Positions 1-12,039 of a stretch of DNA of 64,000 nucleotides are shown piece by piece. The translations under genes were made by a program, and so were the position numbers. The notes below the pieces were generated by a model. That model worked only from the letters and a program-made list of their open reading frames with translations. It was not told the origin of the DNA and did not search any database. The stretch is taken from assembly GCA_026018925.1 (NCBI GenBank), contig JAKSZU010000018.1, positions 4,496,920 through 4,560,919 on the forward strand, read 5' to 3'. The number at the start of each line of letters is the position of its first letter. Positions within the stretch are counted from its first letter, which is position 1. The DNA comes from Tupaia tana (Eukaryota; Chordata; Mammalia; Scandentia; Tupaiidae).

Positions 1-110
1 AGGGCTGACCGTACAGAACTGAGGCCCAGAGAGGCCGATCTCAAGTCTCAGACCACACAGCATGAGCGGCAGGGATGAGGGTGTAGGATGTGGCCCCAAG
101 TCATGGCGGT
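1..110 (-). repeat. MIR SINE, minus strand
   Basis: ACTGAGGCCCAGAGAGGCCG then CTCAGACCACACAGC matches the reverse complement of the MIR core. Confidence 0.75.
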
Positions 111-277
111 GACTGGGCCGGGACTGGGACCCACTTCTGCCCAGAGCTCTGGCATGAAAAGAAAGACCCGGCCCTGCCAGCCCACGGCTGAGCCAATATT
201 TGTCCAGGGCCACATTGCTGGCCGAGCCCGAAATCACCAGATTTCCCCATCGATTCTCCCGGAATGCAGAGGAGCAG

Positions 278-372
278 GTATTTTCAAAAACAAGTTCAGT
301 TTACGAATGAAGAAACCAGGGGGACTTGCCCAAGGCCACGGGCAGCCAAGTGGGCTGAGGGCTTCGACTTTG
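278..372 (-). repeat. MIR SINE, minus strand
   Basis: TTTACGAATGAAGAAACCAG then GGACTTGCCCAAGGCCACGG matches the reverse complement of MIR. Confidence 0.75.
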
Positions 373-624
373 TCCAGTGGCAAGGCCCAAGCTGCCAGGG
401 CCCAGCCCAGGGGAGACAGCAGCACCCAGCATGGGCAGAGGGGTCACCCGGACCCCAGGTGAGATGGGATCAAACCTGGGGACCTGGGGCTAGCCACATG
501 GGATGGGGGGCTCAGGGGGTGCATCTGTGCAGGGGTGGGACTGGAGAGGCTCAAGGGCCTCCAGCAGCCATCTCTCCTGCTTCCCCGGTTCCACCCCGTT
601 TCCTTAGCGCTGGGGTGCAAGTGT

Positions 625-760
625 GAACTAGTCGGGATTTGGGGTCCACGGCTCTCAGCTGAGTGGCCTTGGGCACGTGGCTTAGCCTCTGTGAGCTCCA
701 CTCCCTGAGATGGGGACAATGACGCCTGTCCCTGGCAGAGCTTCTCATCCCTGTCCCCCG
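625..760 (+). repeat. MIR SINE
   Basis: GAGTGGCCTTGGGCACGTGG, CTCTGTGAGCTCCACTCCCT and GAGATGGGGACAATGACG match the MIR core. Confidence 0.8.
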
Positions 761-1516
761 CTGCAGTCACTGCGGTGGGGGGACCTGAAACCAAACTGAC
801 TCCCAGATCCCATCCCAGAGTCCCGACATCACAGGGCGGGGTGCTGCGCAGGGTCACCCTGGCGAGGGCTGTGTGCAGCCAGACCAGCAAAAGGAGGAGT
901 CGGCTGGAGACCGGAAGGGGCCTCGTGGGAAGCCCAGGAGCCCCTGGCCCGCCCAGGCCGAGACTCTCCCGGTTCCTGGTGAGAGCAGTGAGCGGCGCCG
1001 AGCCCGGCCTCCTTCCTGACTGTCTCAGCGCCTCGCTCCCCTGCACCCGGCTCGGCCTTCTCGGTGGCGTCTCATCTCGGTCTCCCTAGGTGGGACTGAG
1101 TTCCGAGCCCGGGGTTCCAGTATGAAGGGGAGAGTCCTACAGCAGATGCCCCACGCCAGAAATGCACACCCTTACAAGGAGACAGGGGTCACGGCGTCAG
1201 TACCGACAGCCAGAAATGGGGAGCAGTTCCACACCAGCGATTGAGAATGGTCTGGAAAATGCTGGCAAATGCCCGGGAAGGAGGTTCGGAATCCATAGCG
1301 GCAGTTAGAGACACGGAGGCTGCAGCCCGGCTCTTCACGACAGGCACGGGACCAGCGGGTCACGGGGCCGTATCCCGCTGCGTCTGACCTGTGGGGCCAG
1401 GGCCGGAACTGGGAAGGAGCCAGGAAAAGACAAGCACCCAGGGAATTGTAGACGGATTTTAAAATGCCGATTTCAGACATCTCATCTAATAATGACAGTA
1501 AAAGTAATTCAGTGAG

Positions 1517-1755
1517 GGGACATCAGGTGGCGAGTGGTTAAGGTGCTGGGCTGCCACATAGGTGACCGTGGTTCCAGTCCTGGACCCGGTGGCTTGAAAC
1601 TCATGCTGGGCACGTGTGTAGGCATGGCCAAAATCCTAAGAAGAGAATGGAGGAGAAGGGATTGCAGTGTGGCCATCCCCCCGGGGATTTCTCACTTTCG
1701 GTCTCTCTCTCCAGCTAACACATGCGCACAATAGCAAAAATCTCTCTTAAAAAAG
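1517..1755 (+). mobile_element. tRNA-derived SINE, long form, with clear target-site duplication
   Basis: Best-bounded copy of the dominant SINE. The head resembles a tRNA gene (GGTGGCGAGTGGTTAAGGTG as A box, GGTTCCAGTCC as B box). A unique body follows with the landmarks CCTAAGAAGAGAATGGAGGA and GATTTCTCACTTTC, then a (CT) stretch, the motif CACAATAGCAAAAATCTCTC and an A-rich tail. The 16-bp direct repeat AAAGTAATTCAGTGAG flanks it (1501-1516 and 1756-1771), showing L1-type retroposition. Confidence 0.93.
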
Positions 1756-1904
1756 AAAGTAATTCAGTGAGGTCAGGATTTTCTGTTTTGTTTTATTCAT
1801 GTCAACTATCACAGAGCCAGATATAGGAATAGCTCAGCACACGCTGATCGAACGAATGAGTGGATGCTGTTGCTTTTAGACTTTCCTGATAGAAAAGTCT
1901 TTTT

Positions 1905-1956
1905 TTTAACTAATTTATTATAATTATTTAAAATTTTCTATAGCGCATGTGTGTTT

Positions 1957-2013
<57 letters not shown>

Positions 2014-2096
2014 AGAAACTAAAACACCAGGTCTGGACTGGCCCGCAGTCGGCCAGGTGGGAGTCCAGGCCTCCACCACGCCACCTACTGGCCCTC
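1905..2096 (-). mobile_element. tRNA-derived SINE, short form
   Basis: Minus-strand copy of a shorter subfamily that goes from the tRNA-like head (GGCCAGTAGGTGGCGTGGTG) almost directly to a (CT)n stretch, here grown into a microsatellite, and an AAATTAAATAA-type tail. Confidence 0.85.
1961..2006. repeat. (GA)n microsatellite
   Basis: Pure GA run inside a minus-strand SINE, where it has grown from the pyrimidine-rich tail of the element. Confidence 0.95.
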
Positions 2097-2174
2097 CTGA
2101 TAGATCTTTGAGCACTTTTGAGCTGCAGGGCCCGTCTTGGCTTTGTATCGGGCACATGTGGGATGACATGGTTG

Positions 2175-2260
2175 TGTCCGTGAACAACCTACTATGCTTC
2201 TCTGAGCCTCAGCCTCCCTGCCTGTAAAGAAGGGAGGGTAATACCAGTCCCCCAAGGTAG
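2175..2260 (+). repeat. MIR SINE fragment
   Basis: CTTCTCTGAGCCTCAGCCTC CCTGCCTGTAAAG follows the MIR core. Confidence 0.7.
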
Positions 2261-2370
2261 CGGGTGGCCTGCCACACTGTGGCCCTCTGTGCATTTTCAC
2301 TGTGGGCAGTGGCCCGCCCAGCTCCAGACCCCCTCTGTTTTTCCACTGGGGCCCACGCGTCCCTCCAGGG

Positions 2371-2550
2371 CAGTGGTTCTCAAAGGAGGGTCCCAGCCCC
2401 GCAGCAGCAGTATCTGGGGGCCTATCAGAAATGCAGATTCTCAGGCCCACAGAGCCCCAGTGGACTGGAAGTCGGGGGGTGGGCCTGGCAATCCGCTTCC
2501 ACAAGCCTTCCAGTAGGCCGATGCTTGCTGGAGTCTGAGAACCACTACTG
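2371..2550 (+). mobile_element. MER5A, nonautonomous hAT (Charlie) DNA transposon
   Basis: Near-complete copy with inverted ends CAGTGGTTCTCAAA and TGAGAACCACTA and internal landmarks CAGAAATGCAGATTCTCAGG and GTGGGCCTGGCAATC. Ancient, shared by placental mammals. Confidence 0.9.
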
Positions 2551-4771
2551 CAAGGTGGGATGAGAAGCCCTCCTCCCCTCCTCTGGGCAGTCTGTAGCAA
2601 GGCCCAGGAGAGCGCCGTCTGACTCGGCCGCTCCGGGGAGTTCGGGACAGGCCCGCTCTGACGGCGTCTTTCTCCGCAGAGGCACACAGGATTCTGCCAG
2701 GAGATACGGGCAGCCTCGGGGGCTGTTTTTGCACCCACCTCTTGCATCCCTTGGGAATCAGGCCCGGCCAGCTTGCCCAGCCTTCGAGGGTCCTGCCGGG
2801 TTGCTGAGACCGAGAGGATCACAGCGGCTGGGGTCAGGTGCCCAGGTCTCATAAGGTGGGAGGTCATTTTGCAGCAAGAGGAGGTCTGCAGACTGGGCTG
2901 CCGGGCTGTCTGCCAGCCCTCACCCAAGCTCCAGGCCCTGCTAACGAGGGTGTGACCTCCCGGGTCGAGGCCAAGTTCATTGCCCTTGTCAGAGGCCGGC
3001 CCCAGCTGCTGAGCTGTTTTCTCTGGGCACCTGGCTGAGGCCCATTGGCCTTGGAAGCAGGGGCATTGCTTTCTTTATTATTTTGCCCTGTGCATCGCTA
3101 ATAAAAGCTCCGTTTACTGCCCTTATCAGGTTTTACTAACTCTCCGGGCCTTGCCTTCCCAAACAGGCGGGGTCAGCAATCTGGCACCACGTGAGCCAGG
3201 CCTCTGTCTAGGATGGGACGGAGCACGGCCTGTTCTGCATGTTTCTCTGCAGAAAAGCAACGGAGCCAACAGCTGGAAGCCTCAGGGGAGGGCTCCGGGC
3301 GTGCGCCCGTCCTTCAGATCCTGGCCTCACTCGTTGCACAGCCCCGGGGCTCCTCGTGCCCTCAGGCTCACCCCAGACTCTGGACAGGCCCGTGGGATCT
3401 GGCCCAGGAGGCCCTCCCCAGCTGGTCTCCCAGCTCTGCGCTCAGAGCGAGCTCACCGTCCACCTGCGCTCCGCTCAGCCTGGGGCTTGCCTTGCCTGCT
3501 CCGGCCTGGACACACTTCTCTAGATTGCTCTCTGACTTCCTGCTGCTCAGATGACGCAGAGATGGCCTGGGGGACAGCGGCGCCTGGAGCCTGCACCCCC
3601 AGCCCAGCTGTGTTCTGGGCCCAAGTCACATGCTTTAGAGCCTGGCCTCGCCTGCCTCCCAGGCTCCTGCTCTGCAGACCAGATGCAGGAGCCCAAGCGT
3701 CCTGTGTTTGCATGACAAAAACAAGAGGGAACTCTGGAGAGAATCTGGGTTGTGGCAGTGGGTGTCTAGGAAAGCCCCTCTGCAGAGGGCCCCTCCCTCA
3801 GGAGAGCTGGGTGGGGAGCTGCAGCCTCAGGTCGAGGAACAGGCTCGTTTGGTGTGAGGAGGCGAGGATGGGTGGGGGGCGCAGGAGGCACCCGAGAACC
3901 TTGCCAGGCCTGGAGGACTTGCTGGGAGTCAGGTGGAAAGAGAGGAGCAGGGAGCTGTGAGCAGGCTGTGGGGAGCCGTGGACCAGCAAGCTGGCTGCTG
4001 TGGAGCTGGAGGAAGGTGGGCTCTGCCCTTCCTGGAGGTCGGCTCCCTCTCCACCCTTCCTGGAGCTGCATCGCCAATGAGGCTGATGCTGACTTTTAAC
4101 AGAGGGGCTAGTGCCTTGCTAGATGTGTGGCCTGATTTGTGGCACCTGCCAATTGCTGTGGTGTAAACACTGCCACCATGACTGACTGCAAGCCGCCCAC
4201 GCTGTGCAGAAGAGGGAAAAGGTACGCACTCTCCAGGTAGGCCACGACTCCAGCCAGCACCAGGAGCTGAGCAGGAGCAGATGGAGGTGTCAAGAATGCT
4301 GCCATTACTCGGGGTTGAGGGACGAGGTGGCTGCCAGGGCATTCCTGGGGTGGAGAAGAGGAGTGAGGCGGAGTGAGGCAGGCGGCGAGAGCTGTCTCGC
4401 TCATGCTGCGTCTGAGGCCTGCAGATCCCTCCTCCAGTAGGAAGGCTGCGGTGTGGAGAGCAAGAGGGTGCAACCCCATGGGCTAGACGCAGGGTCCAGC
4501 TCCTTGCCGAGCCCCATGGTGTCTTCACAGGACTGGCGACGTCCTCCTCGGGCTGTGACCTCAGACCACATCCCACGAGGATCTTACAAAGTGGCATAGA
4601 AGGGCCCCACTGTCTCGGGCTGAGGTGACGGGGAAGCGGAGAGAGGCGGGGTGATTGGCGAAGAGGGCCAGGGCAGAGAAAATGCAAAGCCGGACCAGAA
4701 CCATCATGAGAAGGCTCGCGTTTATTAGGTCTGAGGAGACGCCAGGGCAGTGAGCTGCTTCAAGTGAACTC

Positions 4772-5390
4772 ACCTTCCCGCCCACCTCCCGGCCAGGCGC
4801 ACAGGCCAGCGGTGGGCGCTGAGGGCCACGGCTCACCTACCCACCCACCTCCTGGCCAGGCGCACAGGCCAGCGGTGGGCGCTGAGGGCCACGGCTCACC
4901 TTCCCGCCCACCTCCCGGCCAGGCGCACAGGCCAGCGGTGGGCGCTGAGGGCCAGGGCTCACCTTCCCGCCCACCTCCCGGCCAGGCGCACAGGCCAGCG
5001 GTGGGCGCTGAGGGCCAGGGCTCACCTACCTGCCCACCTCCCGGCCAGGCGCACAGGCCAGCGGTGGGTGCTGAGGGCCAGGGCTCACCTTCCCACCCAC
5101 CTCCCGGCCAGGCGCACAGGCCAGCGGTGGGCGCTGAGGGCCAGGGCTCACCTACCCGCCCACCTCCCGGCCAGGCGCACAGGCCAGCGGTGGGCGCTGA
5201 GGGCCACGGCTCACCTTCCCGCCCACCTCCCGGCCAGGCGCACAGGCCAGCGGTGGGCGCTGAGGGCCAGGGCTCACCTACCCGCCCACCTCCCGGCCAG
5301 GCGCACAGGCCAGCGGTGGGCGCTGAGGGCCAGGGCTCACCTACCCGCCCACCTCCCGGCCAGGCGCACAGGCCAGGGCCCGGCTGAGGG
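4772..5390. repeat. 63-bp minisatellite, about 10 units
   Basis: Tandem head-to-tail copies of a GC-rich 63-bp unit whose landmarks are CCCACCTCCCGGCCAGGCGC, AGGCCAGCGGTGGGCGCTGA and GGGCTCACCT. Units are almost identical, differing at a few sites (for example GGCCACGG or GGCCAGGG). Because 63 is a multiple of 3, several frames on both strands stay open and give 21-residue pseudo-protein repeats. The high identity suggests recent expansion or ongoing homogenisation, so copy number is likely to vary. Confidence 0.95.
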
Positions 5391-5517
5391 CCAGCACTCC
5401 TGCCACCTGGCCTCTCTTCTCCATCTTGTCCGGCTTCTCCCCTGAACGTAAGACAGGCCATCTTTGTGAGCACTTTCCATCTCTGAGGAAGGGAGACCTG
5501 CCCTGTGCCCTTTTCTG

Positions 5518-5758
5518 TTTGTTTTAGAGAGATTTCCCGCTATAGGGTGCACACGCTTGCTGGAGGGGCAGAGAGACAGAAAGCGAGAAATCGTCTCCAG
5601 AGGTATGGTCACGCTGCAGTCCTTCTCCTCCAACCTCCTCTCAGGATTCTGGGTACACACGCGCAGGCATCCAGTGTGTTTTAAGCTGCCGGCTCCAGGA
5701 CTCAAACCGCAGTCAACGACATGTGAGTCCAGCAACATAATCATAATCTGCTGGTCCC
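5518..5758 (-). mobile_element. tRNA-derived SINE, long form
   Basis: Minus-strand copy running from TTTCCCGCTATAGGGTGC to the head complement CATAATCTGCTGGTCCC. Moderately diverged. Confidence 0.9.
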
Positions 5759-5819
5759 ACCATGTGCCCTTTGACCCCAGTGAGTGGAGGCCAAAGGGAA
5801 CCACAGGCTGCTTCTGGTT

Positions 5820-5965
5820 AGTCACCGTCGTCCTCGCCCTCATCACTGTCATCTTCACATTCATCACCACTGCCACTGTCATTGTCATTGTCACTGGCTC
5901 CCCATCTCTTCACAATTCTCAACATCAAGACGACCTCGCCATGATGACCATCATCTTCGTCAGCA
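5820..5965. repeat. Degenerate CATCAT/CATTGT simple repeat
   Basis: Imperfect trinucleotide-like repetition of CAT, CAC and GTC around CATCACCACTGCCACTGTCA and TGTCATTGTCATTGTCAC. It gives chance frames rich in His or Asp. Confidence 0.8.
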
Positions 5966-6904
5966 TCACCGGAGACGGGGGACTGGGTTGTGTGCCTTTC
6001 TGCACCAAGTGCCACTTGCACATTCCCGAAGGGGGCGCTCCAGTGGTGGGAGCCGAGCCACTGTGAGGAGCGCGGGGTTGGGGGACTCTGGGGCCAGGAG
6101 ATGCCTGAGTGGGTAAGAGCCCTTCCTGCCTGCAAGGCCGCGTCTGGCAGGACCTGGCAGGCCTGGGCACCGCGCCTGACGTCCCCCAGGCACGTGGGGA
6201 GCTCCTTTGGCCATGCCACAGCCCCTCTGCAGGGCTGGGTGCCCGCCAGCAGGCACTCAGGTCTGGGCAGAGTCCTGGAGGCTGTGCCCGTTTGGGGCAT
6301 GTTGGAGGAGGAGCCTGGGTGGCCGGGGCTGGAGAGGAGTTGGAACGTCTGCTCCTGGCGGGCAGCGGGCCCAGTGTCCTCACGTGAGGACGATTCCTGC
6401 ATCCAAGGCCATGATGCTTGGATTGTGGGATCTGAGGCACCAAGGCCAAAACGCGGTCAGGCTGGGACTGGCTCTCCCGGCTCAGGGCCTGCTCTGCCCT
6501 CCGCCCGAGTCCGTGCAGGAAGGGCTCGTCCACGCCTGGCCGCCTGGGTGCTGGGCCTGACTGCCACTCACTGAGGCCTTCCTCCTCCCGGCACCTTCGC
6601 CCTCCAGACCAGGGCGGGTCCGTCTCCCCAGCCAGGGCCCAGGTCCGATCTGCTCTGAGGCCTCCCCACCCTGGGGTCTCCGTGGCCCCTGGGAGTCCAG
6701 GCTTTCCTCTCCTGAATGGTTGGGCACAGAATCCAGGACTCAGGAGCGCCTTGGTCAGGGGGAGCTGTCTGTGAGCAAACACCCCATTTCCCACAGAGAG
6801 AAGCAGAGGTCCAGCCGGGGCCACACGGAGGGCCAGGCCTGGAACGCGGCCCCACACTGCCTCCGTTTTGATGGCCGTGATCTCTGGGAGGGGCCGGGCA
6901 GACC

Positions 6905-7365
6905 CCCTGCCCGTTGTTTACCTAACCAGCAGGAATCATGCACCTGCCACGGTGCTAGGAGCTGGGCGCTGGATGGAGGGAGAGACCTGGCCCTCGGGGG
7001 CTGCGTCGGGAGGGAGACGAGCAGATAGGCACGAGAACGGACTGTCAGGACTGCCCAGCGGGCAGTGTCAGGAAAGGCCTCCCTGAGAGGGACGCCTGCA
7101 CTGGGGAAGCGGGGTGGGTCAGAGCGGAGGAGGGTAGAAAAGGCCTTCTAGAAGCAGCCAGCAGCAGGTGCCAAGGCCCTGAGGTTGGAAGGAGTCCTCT
7201 GAGAGCCCGAAAGGGCGCACGCGGCTGAGTGAGGGCCAGGTTACAAGGGCTGGTGGCCACGGCAGGAGAAAAGGGCCCGCCCTGGAGGGTGGACACCAGG
7301 CTGACCTGCATTTTGAAAAGGCTGTGGGGAGGATGGGGGCAAGCGTGGGCCAGGGCTTGTGGCAG
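6905..7365 (+). repeat. L2 LINE 3'-end fragment
   Basis: TGCCACGGTGCTAGGAGCTG, AGGAAAGGCCTCCCTGAGAG, GTGCCAAGGCCCTGAGGTTG and CCAGGGCTTGTGGCAGTTG occur in the order of the L2 3' consensus. Confidence 0.75.
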
Positions 7366-7458
7366 TTGTCCTACGCAAGCATCAAGGTCAAGGCCACTTG
7401 CCTTCCCTGGAAAGAGACGGAAAAGCTGTGCTCAGGAGGGTCCAGCTTCTAGGAAGCC

Positions 7459-7632
7459 ATGTGTGTGTGTGTGCTTACACATATGAAGGCAGACGCACAT
7501 GTGTGTTTATGCACGTGCACGTATGGGTGTGCACGTGTGCCTGTACACACATGTGAACATGTGCTTCAGCATGTGTGTTTATATATGCATGTGTGTGCAT
7601 GTGTCTGTGTGAATGTGTATGTACTTGTGTGT
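7459..7632. repeat. Degenerate TG/CA-rich simple repeat
   Basis: Imperfect runs of TGTGTG and CACATG with interspersed GCATG and GTATG over about 170 bp. Confidence 0.85.
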
Positions 7633-8159
7633 GGAGGGGAGTGCGGAGGACAGACTCGGGTGGAAGACCCCAGTTCCTGTGGGCAGAACTTGCAGTGGGG
7701 TGAAAGGTCACAGGGCATGCGGTATGGCCCTCCTTCCCAAGGCTTCAGAATGCCAGCTGGGCTCTGTGCCCTCCCTGAGTCTGTGGCTGTTCTGGGTGGG
7801 CAGTGCCCCTCGAGTTCCCTTTCACTCTCTCCTGGAAGTGGCACGTGTGGCTTCTCCCTCCAAGGAGCAGGAAGGACCTGGTGTCTGGCTGGGGTCACGG
7901 CTGGAAGGAGTAGGCTACGCCCCAGCCTCAGCCTGGGTGTGCTGCCCAAGTGTCAGCCTCTTCCAGACGCCCCTTTGCCTGAGTGGGGACCTCACGGAAG
8001 AAGGGGTGTCTGGGTCCTGGCGACACCTGGTCTCTGTGGGTCTGTTCCCCCAGGACCATCGTCATTGTACCCGAGTGTCCCCACTGGGCTCTGCAGGGGT
8101 GTGGCTGCATGTGTGTGTCTGGGCCACTCCCCCACGTGGCTGTTCGGTTGGCCTTGACA

Positions 8160-8173
8160 CCCCCCCCCCCCCC
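8160..8173. repeat. C14 homopolymer
   Basis: Fourteen C in a row; length should be treated as uncertain in any assembly. Confidence 0.9.
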
Positions 8174-9195
8174 GCCCTGGCTGCCTAGAGACCCTCCTCC
8201 CCAGGCGGGACCAGGCTGGCTAAGCGACAGGGCCCTGCACAGCCGAGGATGCGGCCCCCGGCCGACGATGATCATCGCACAGACTCAGGACGGCACAGCA
8301 GAGGGCTAACCCCAGCACGGCCACTCTGAGTCCACAGGCCCAGGATCGCCCTGGCCAGAGCCACGGGAGGCCCGGGGACTGGGCCAATCACTTGTGTGGT
8401 AACAAACGCCCAGGGCTAATCACCTGGCTCCACTCACTCACCCTCGTGCCCACGTCTGGCCCCGAGCCCTGCTACGCAATGGGAGCCCTGACATGAGGTG
8501 CAGCTGGTCCCCACTGTGGGGCCTCACGCCCAGGGTTTCCGTGTTCCCGCCTCCAGGCCTCCTGCCCTGCCCAGGGCTCCCCGGTGTGGTCCGGGTGCTG
8601 AGACCCCGGCTGAACATGCCTCCCTGGGTGACGGCCTGGAGAGCGGGCGCGAAGCCCCGACAGTCGTCCTGCGCATCCCTGCCTGTCCCCGCCCAGGCCC
8701 CCTGGCCTCTTGCCTATTTTGTCATTCCTATTTTGTAAAATGAGGTTCTTCCTAAGTTATACAGGAAACGCGTGCGTGTTAAACGGGCATGCCCGTCAGT
8801 TCTTGCAGGGCTCCTGCTCGTGTGACGAAGGCTGCCTCGGGCCCGTCACCAGCCCTGCCCTGATTTTGCCCCAGAGCTGGGCAGTGCCTTGAACTGGATG
8901 CAAGTGGACACGCACGGAACAGCCCCTTCCTGCCCGGCTTCTGCGGGCACTGGCTGCAAGCTTTGCCACGGGGGGTGTGGGCTGGCGTCTCTCCTGTCTG
9001 CTGCTGAACGGGGTTCCCCTGTCTGCACACCCCCAGCTGGCACGGAAGGCGGAGGACAGCCGTCTAGCCCCTGCCAGGACTGCTCCTGGCAAGTCTCGGT
9101 GTGGCCATCTGCTGGCGTTTGGGTGTTTGGGGAATACCTGGTAGTGGGACTGCTGGGCCCTCGGGTAGGTGAGTGTGATGTTTGTTATCAATGGT

Positions 9196-9471
9196 CGGGA
9201 CCAGCAGATGGTGTATGGTGACATCACTGGACTCCCACGTAGTGGGCTATAGTTTGAGTCCCGCACCCGGTGGCTTAAAACTCACACCGGGCGCATGTGT
9301 ATGCGTGCCCCAGATCCCAAGAGGAGAATGGAGGAGAAGGGATTGTGGCGTAGCCATCCCTCTAGGAGGTGATTTATCGCTTTCTCTCTCTCTCTCTCTG
9401 TCTCTGTCTCTCTCTGTCTCTGGTGAACGCACGTGCCCTATAGCAAAAATCTTGCTCTTAAAAAAAAAAGA
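9196..9471 (+). mobile_element. tRNA-derived SINE, long form
   Basis: Begins GGGACCAGCAGATGG, has AAGAGGAGAATGGAGGAGAA in the body and ends CCCTATAGCAAAAATCTTGC followed by A10. Confidence 0.92.
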
Positions 9472-10729
9472 AAAAAAGAAATGGCGCCGTTTTCCAGAGG
9501 CATGACCGCCACACCTCTCGGCTGGCCTCCTCCCTGCCCCTTGCCCCCGGCCTGTCTCAGCAGAGCTGGCCACAGCACCCGTGGCTCACAAGGCTTTCAT
9601 GGCTGTGGACCCGGCAGAGTTGTGGGGCACCGGGCCCCAAGGTCTGCCAACCTCCTACCTCAGACCTCAGGTCCCAGCCACATCGCCGCCGCAGCCCTCT
9701 GGGCACGTTTCTGCCCTTCGGCTCAAACTTCCTTTCCTCCTGGAGCAGTGCCCCTCCCTCACCCTCCTGGGGGGCTCCCTGTCTCTGAGGTCTCTCAAGT
9801 GCATCTCCCTGCCCCACAGCCTTCTCCAAGGCCCGGGCCAGCGCCTCTACCTCCCCTAAGCTGCCAGGTCTGGGCTCCCCGAGCGCGGGCTCCGCACTGG
9901 TGGTGGAGATGCTGCCGTCGGGGCAAGCCCACCACGCTTCCCCCACAGCTGTGTCCCCGGGGCTGGTGGGACGCCTGGCACACAGCAGGCCTCAGGAAAT
10001 CCCAGAGGCCGGGTGTCGGTGGCGCACGCCGAGGCACGAGTTCCCTGTGGTGAAGTGCACGCCTCCTGCCTGTCCACGTCCACGTGGTGAGTTTCCGTGT
10101 CCACCACGCAGGGCAAGACATGGGGCATGCCTGGCCCCAGAGGCTCCCCAGGCCCCTCGGGTTCTGCCCCCGCTTTTGCTTTATGTCCCCGGAGACTAGT
10201 CTTGCCTCATCTTGGGCCGGCACATGTGCGATCACACGTGTCCCCTTCCGTGTCTGGCTTCGTATGCAGGCCACCCCGCCCCTGAGCCCCACGGTCTGCT
10301 CTCTTGCTCTGACAGCCAGCACCTTCCTCAGCCTGGTGTGAGCGCTCCCTTCCCGACGTCTCCTCATTTCCTGTTTCCTTCCTCAGCCTCCGGGAGGCCT
10401 TTGTCTGCAAGTTCCTGGTTTCTGAGCAGACGGGCCTTTCCTTCTGTTCTCGAACGTTTTCCCTGACGTTCAGGACGCCAGGGCTTGGGTGTCCTTGAAG
10501 CACAGGCACCGTGGGGGTCCTGGGCCCGTCACAGCGGAGTCCCTGGCAGTCCAGGCTTCCTGGTGTCCAGGGCCTCGCTGCGTCCCCTCCCCGCGATGCC
10601 CTGGCCTTCCGTCGTCATAAATGCTGACCCACAGGGAGAAGGCCGCCCTCCTGGGCGCCGCTGGTGTGACGACAGAGTTACTTTACTGAGTCCCCTCCCG
10701 GCAGTCAGCGCCCCCAGGCCAGCGGCCTC

Positions 10730-10848
10730 TGCAGCTCCTGGGAACTTGCCGAATCAGAAGCCTGGGGCGTGGGTCTCACAGTCCTCTCGTGTCCCCACAA
10801 TCTCAGGGACTTGTGATACAGGCACAAGCATTGGGAACCTGACTCCTG
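10730..10848 (+). mobile_element. MER5A-like relic
   Basis: CTCCTGGGAACTTG, CGAATCAGAAGCCTGGGGCG and GGGAACCTGACT follow the order of MER5A internal and terminal sequence, with deletions. Confidence 0.5.
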
Positions 10849-12039
10849 GCGTGCGAGCTTGTTGGTGTTGAACCCTTCAAAGGGGAACGTGGCTTTCTTT
10901 GAGTAGAAGGATGTTATGAAAAGGGCTGTGGCACATGGTGGTCTGGGAGGTCCCCAGAGCCTCGTAGGTGGCCTGGGCTGTTTCCAGTGGTCACCTGGGT
11001 CCGTGCTGATGAGGGTCAGACCCAGGCCTGCCTCTGCCCGGAGAGACTGGCACGTGCGTCTGTCCTGAGCGGGCAGGTGGGCATGCTGGCGGTCTGTGGG
11101 CTTCTCCCACCCGTTCCCTACCTTCTCTGGCCTGCTCTGAGCCCAGGAGGCTGAGCTCCGGGCCCTGCACCCCCAGGTCCCCTGGCTGGCTGCCTTCTGG
11201 CTAGGCATGCTCAGTGGGAGGCAGCGGCAGGAGGCCAGAGGGCAGGGAGGGCGGGCGGGGCAGTGCCGAGCTGGCCATGAACCGTGGCCTTCAGAGGGCA
11301 CCAGGGAAAGCCCTCGTCTGCAGCGCGACACCCCGCCATGGCAGTTCAAGTCACCTGAGTAACATGTCTGGACAGCAACTGGGAGGGAATGGGACATTTT
11401 CCATGACCAGAGATTCGGAGACGCTGTCACCCAAGACCTGGCCGAGATACACCACAGCACGAGGACGAGAGGTGAGGAGTTCTGAGTCTACACCGTTTTC
11501 GGAGAAGGATCCATTCAACTCATGCTTAGCAGCTAGCTCGGGAACCCCTGACAGTTTAACGATCGGCTCCACGGGGGGTGTGAGCGGGTTCGAGCGCACG
11601 CTGGGCCAGGGCACCGCTTCTTCACCTTGTCCTCCGTGGCCCGGCCCAGCCCTTGGCCCTGCTCCCTGCCTGGCTGTCCTGGGTCCCCTGGCTCTGGTAG
11701 CACCGCGACTTCTGCTACGGCTCTACCCTGGGGCCTCAGTGCCTTGCTCCCTGGTTGGGGGTGGAGACAACAGGGCAGACCACCCCTTCCTCAACTCTAG
11801 CCCCACCTGGGATGCTTCCAGCGATCACCAAGGGCTGATTCTGAGACCAGCTTGGGAGTGGCGTAAGCTTCGCGGGGGCAGGAGGAGACTCGAAGTGAGG
11901 CTGGGGGGCCTGCCCGTCAGAAGGCCACTGCCCACTCCCGTCGTGAGAGCAGTGCACGTGCCGTGGCCCAGCGACGCCTTGTCAGGAAGTTGGCGGACAG
12001 ACTTGTGCGCGCCAGGTGATGTCTGTCTAAAGTTATTCA

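Noticed and set aside
990-1090. Possible CpG-rich first exon of a neighbouring gene
   Set aside because: The short CG-rich patch ends in a GTCTCCCTAG-like acceptor word, but no coding homology or donor supports an exon.
2085-2927. 280-codon open frame on the minus strand
   Set aside because: It runs through a SINE end and the MER5A transposon relic, so it cannot be a conserved gene.
3151-3960. 269-codon open frame on the plus strand
   Set aside because: No homology is recognised and overlapping frames on both strands are also open. Chance frame in GC-rich DNA.
4760-5473. Open frames encoding 21-residue Pro/Gly-rich repeats
   Set aside because: Produced by a 63-bp minisatellite whose period is a multiple of 3; several frames on both strands are equally open.
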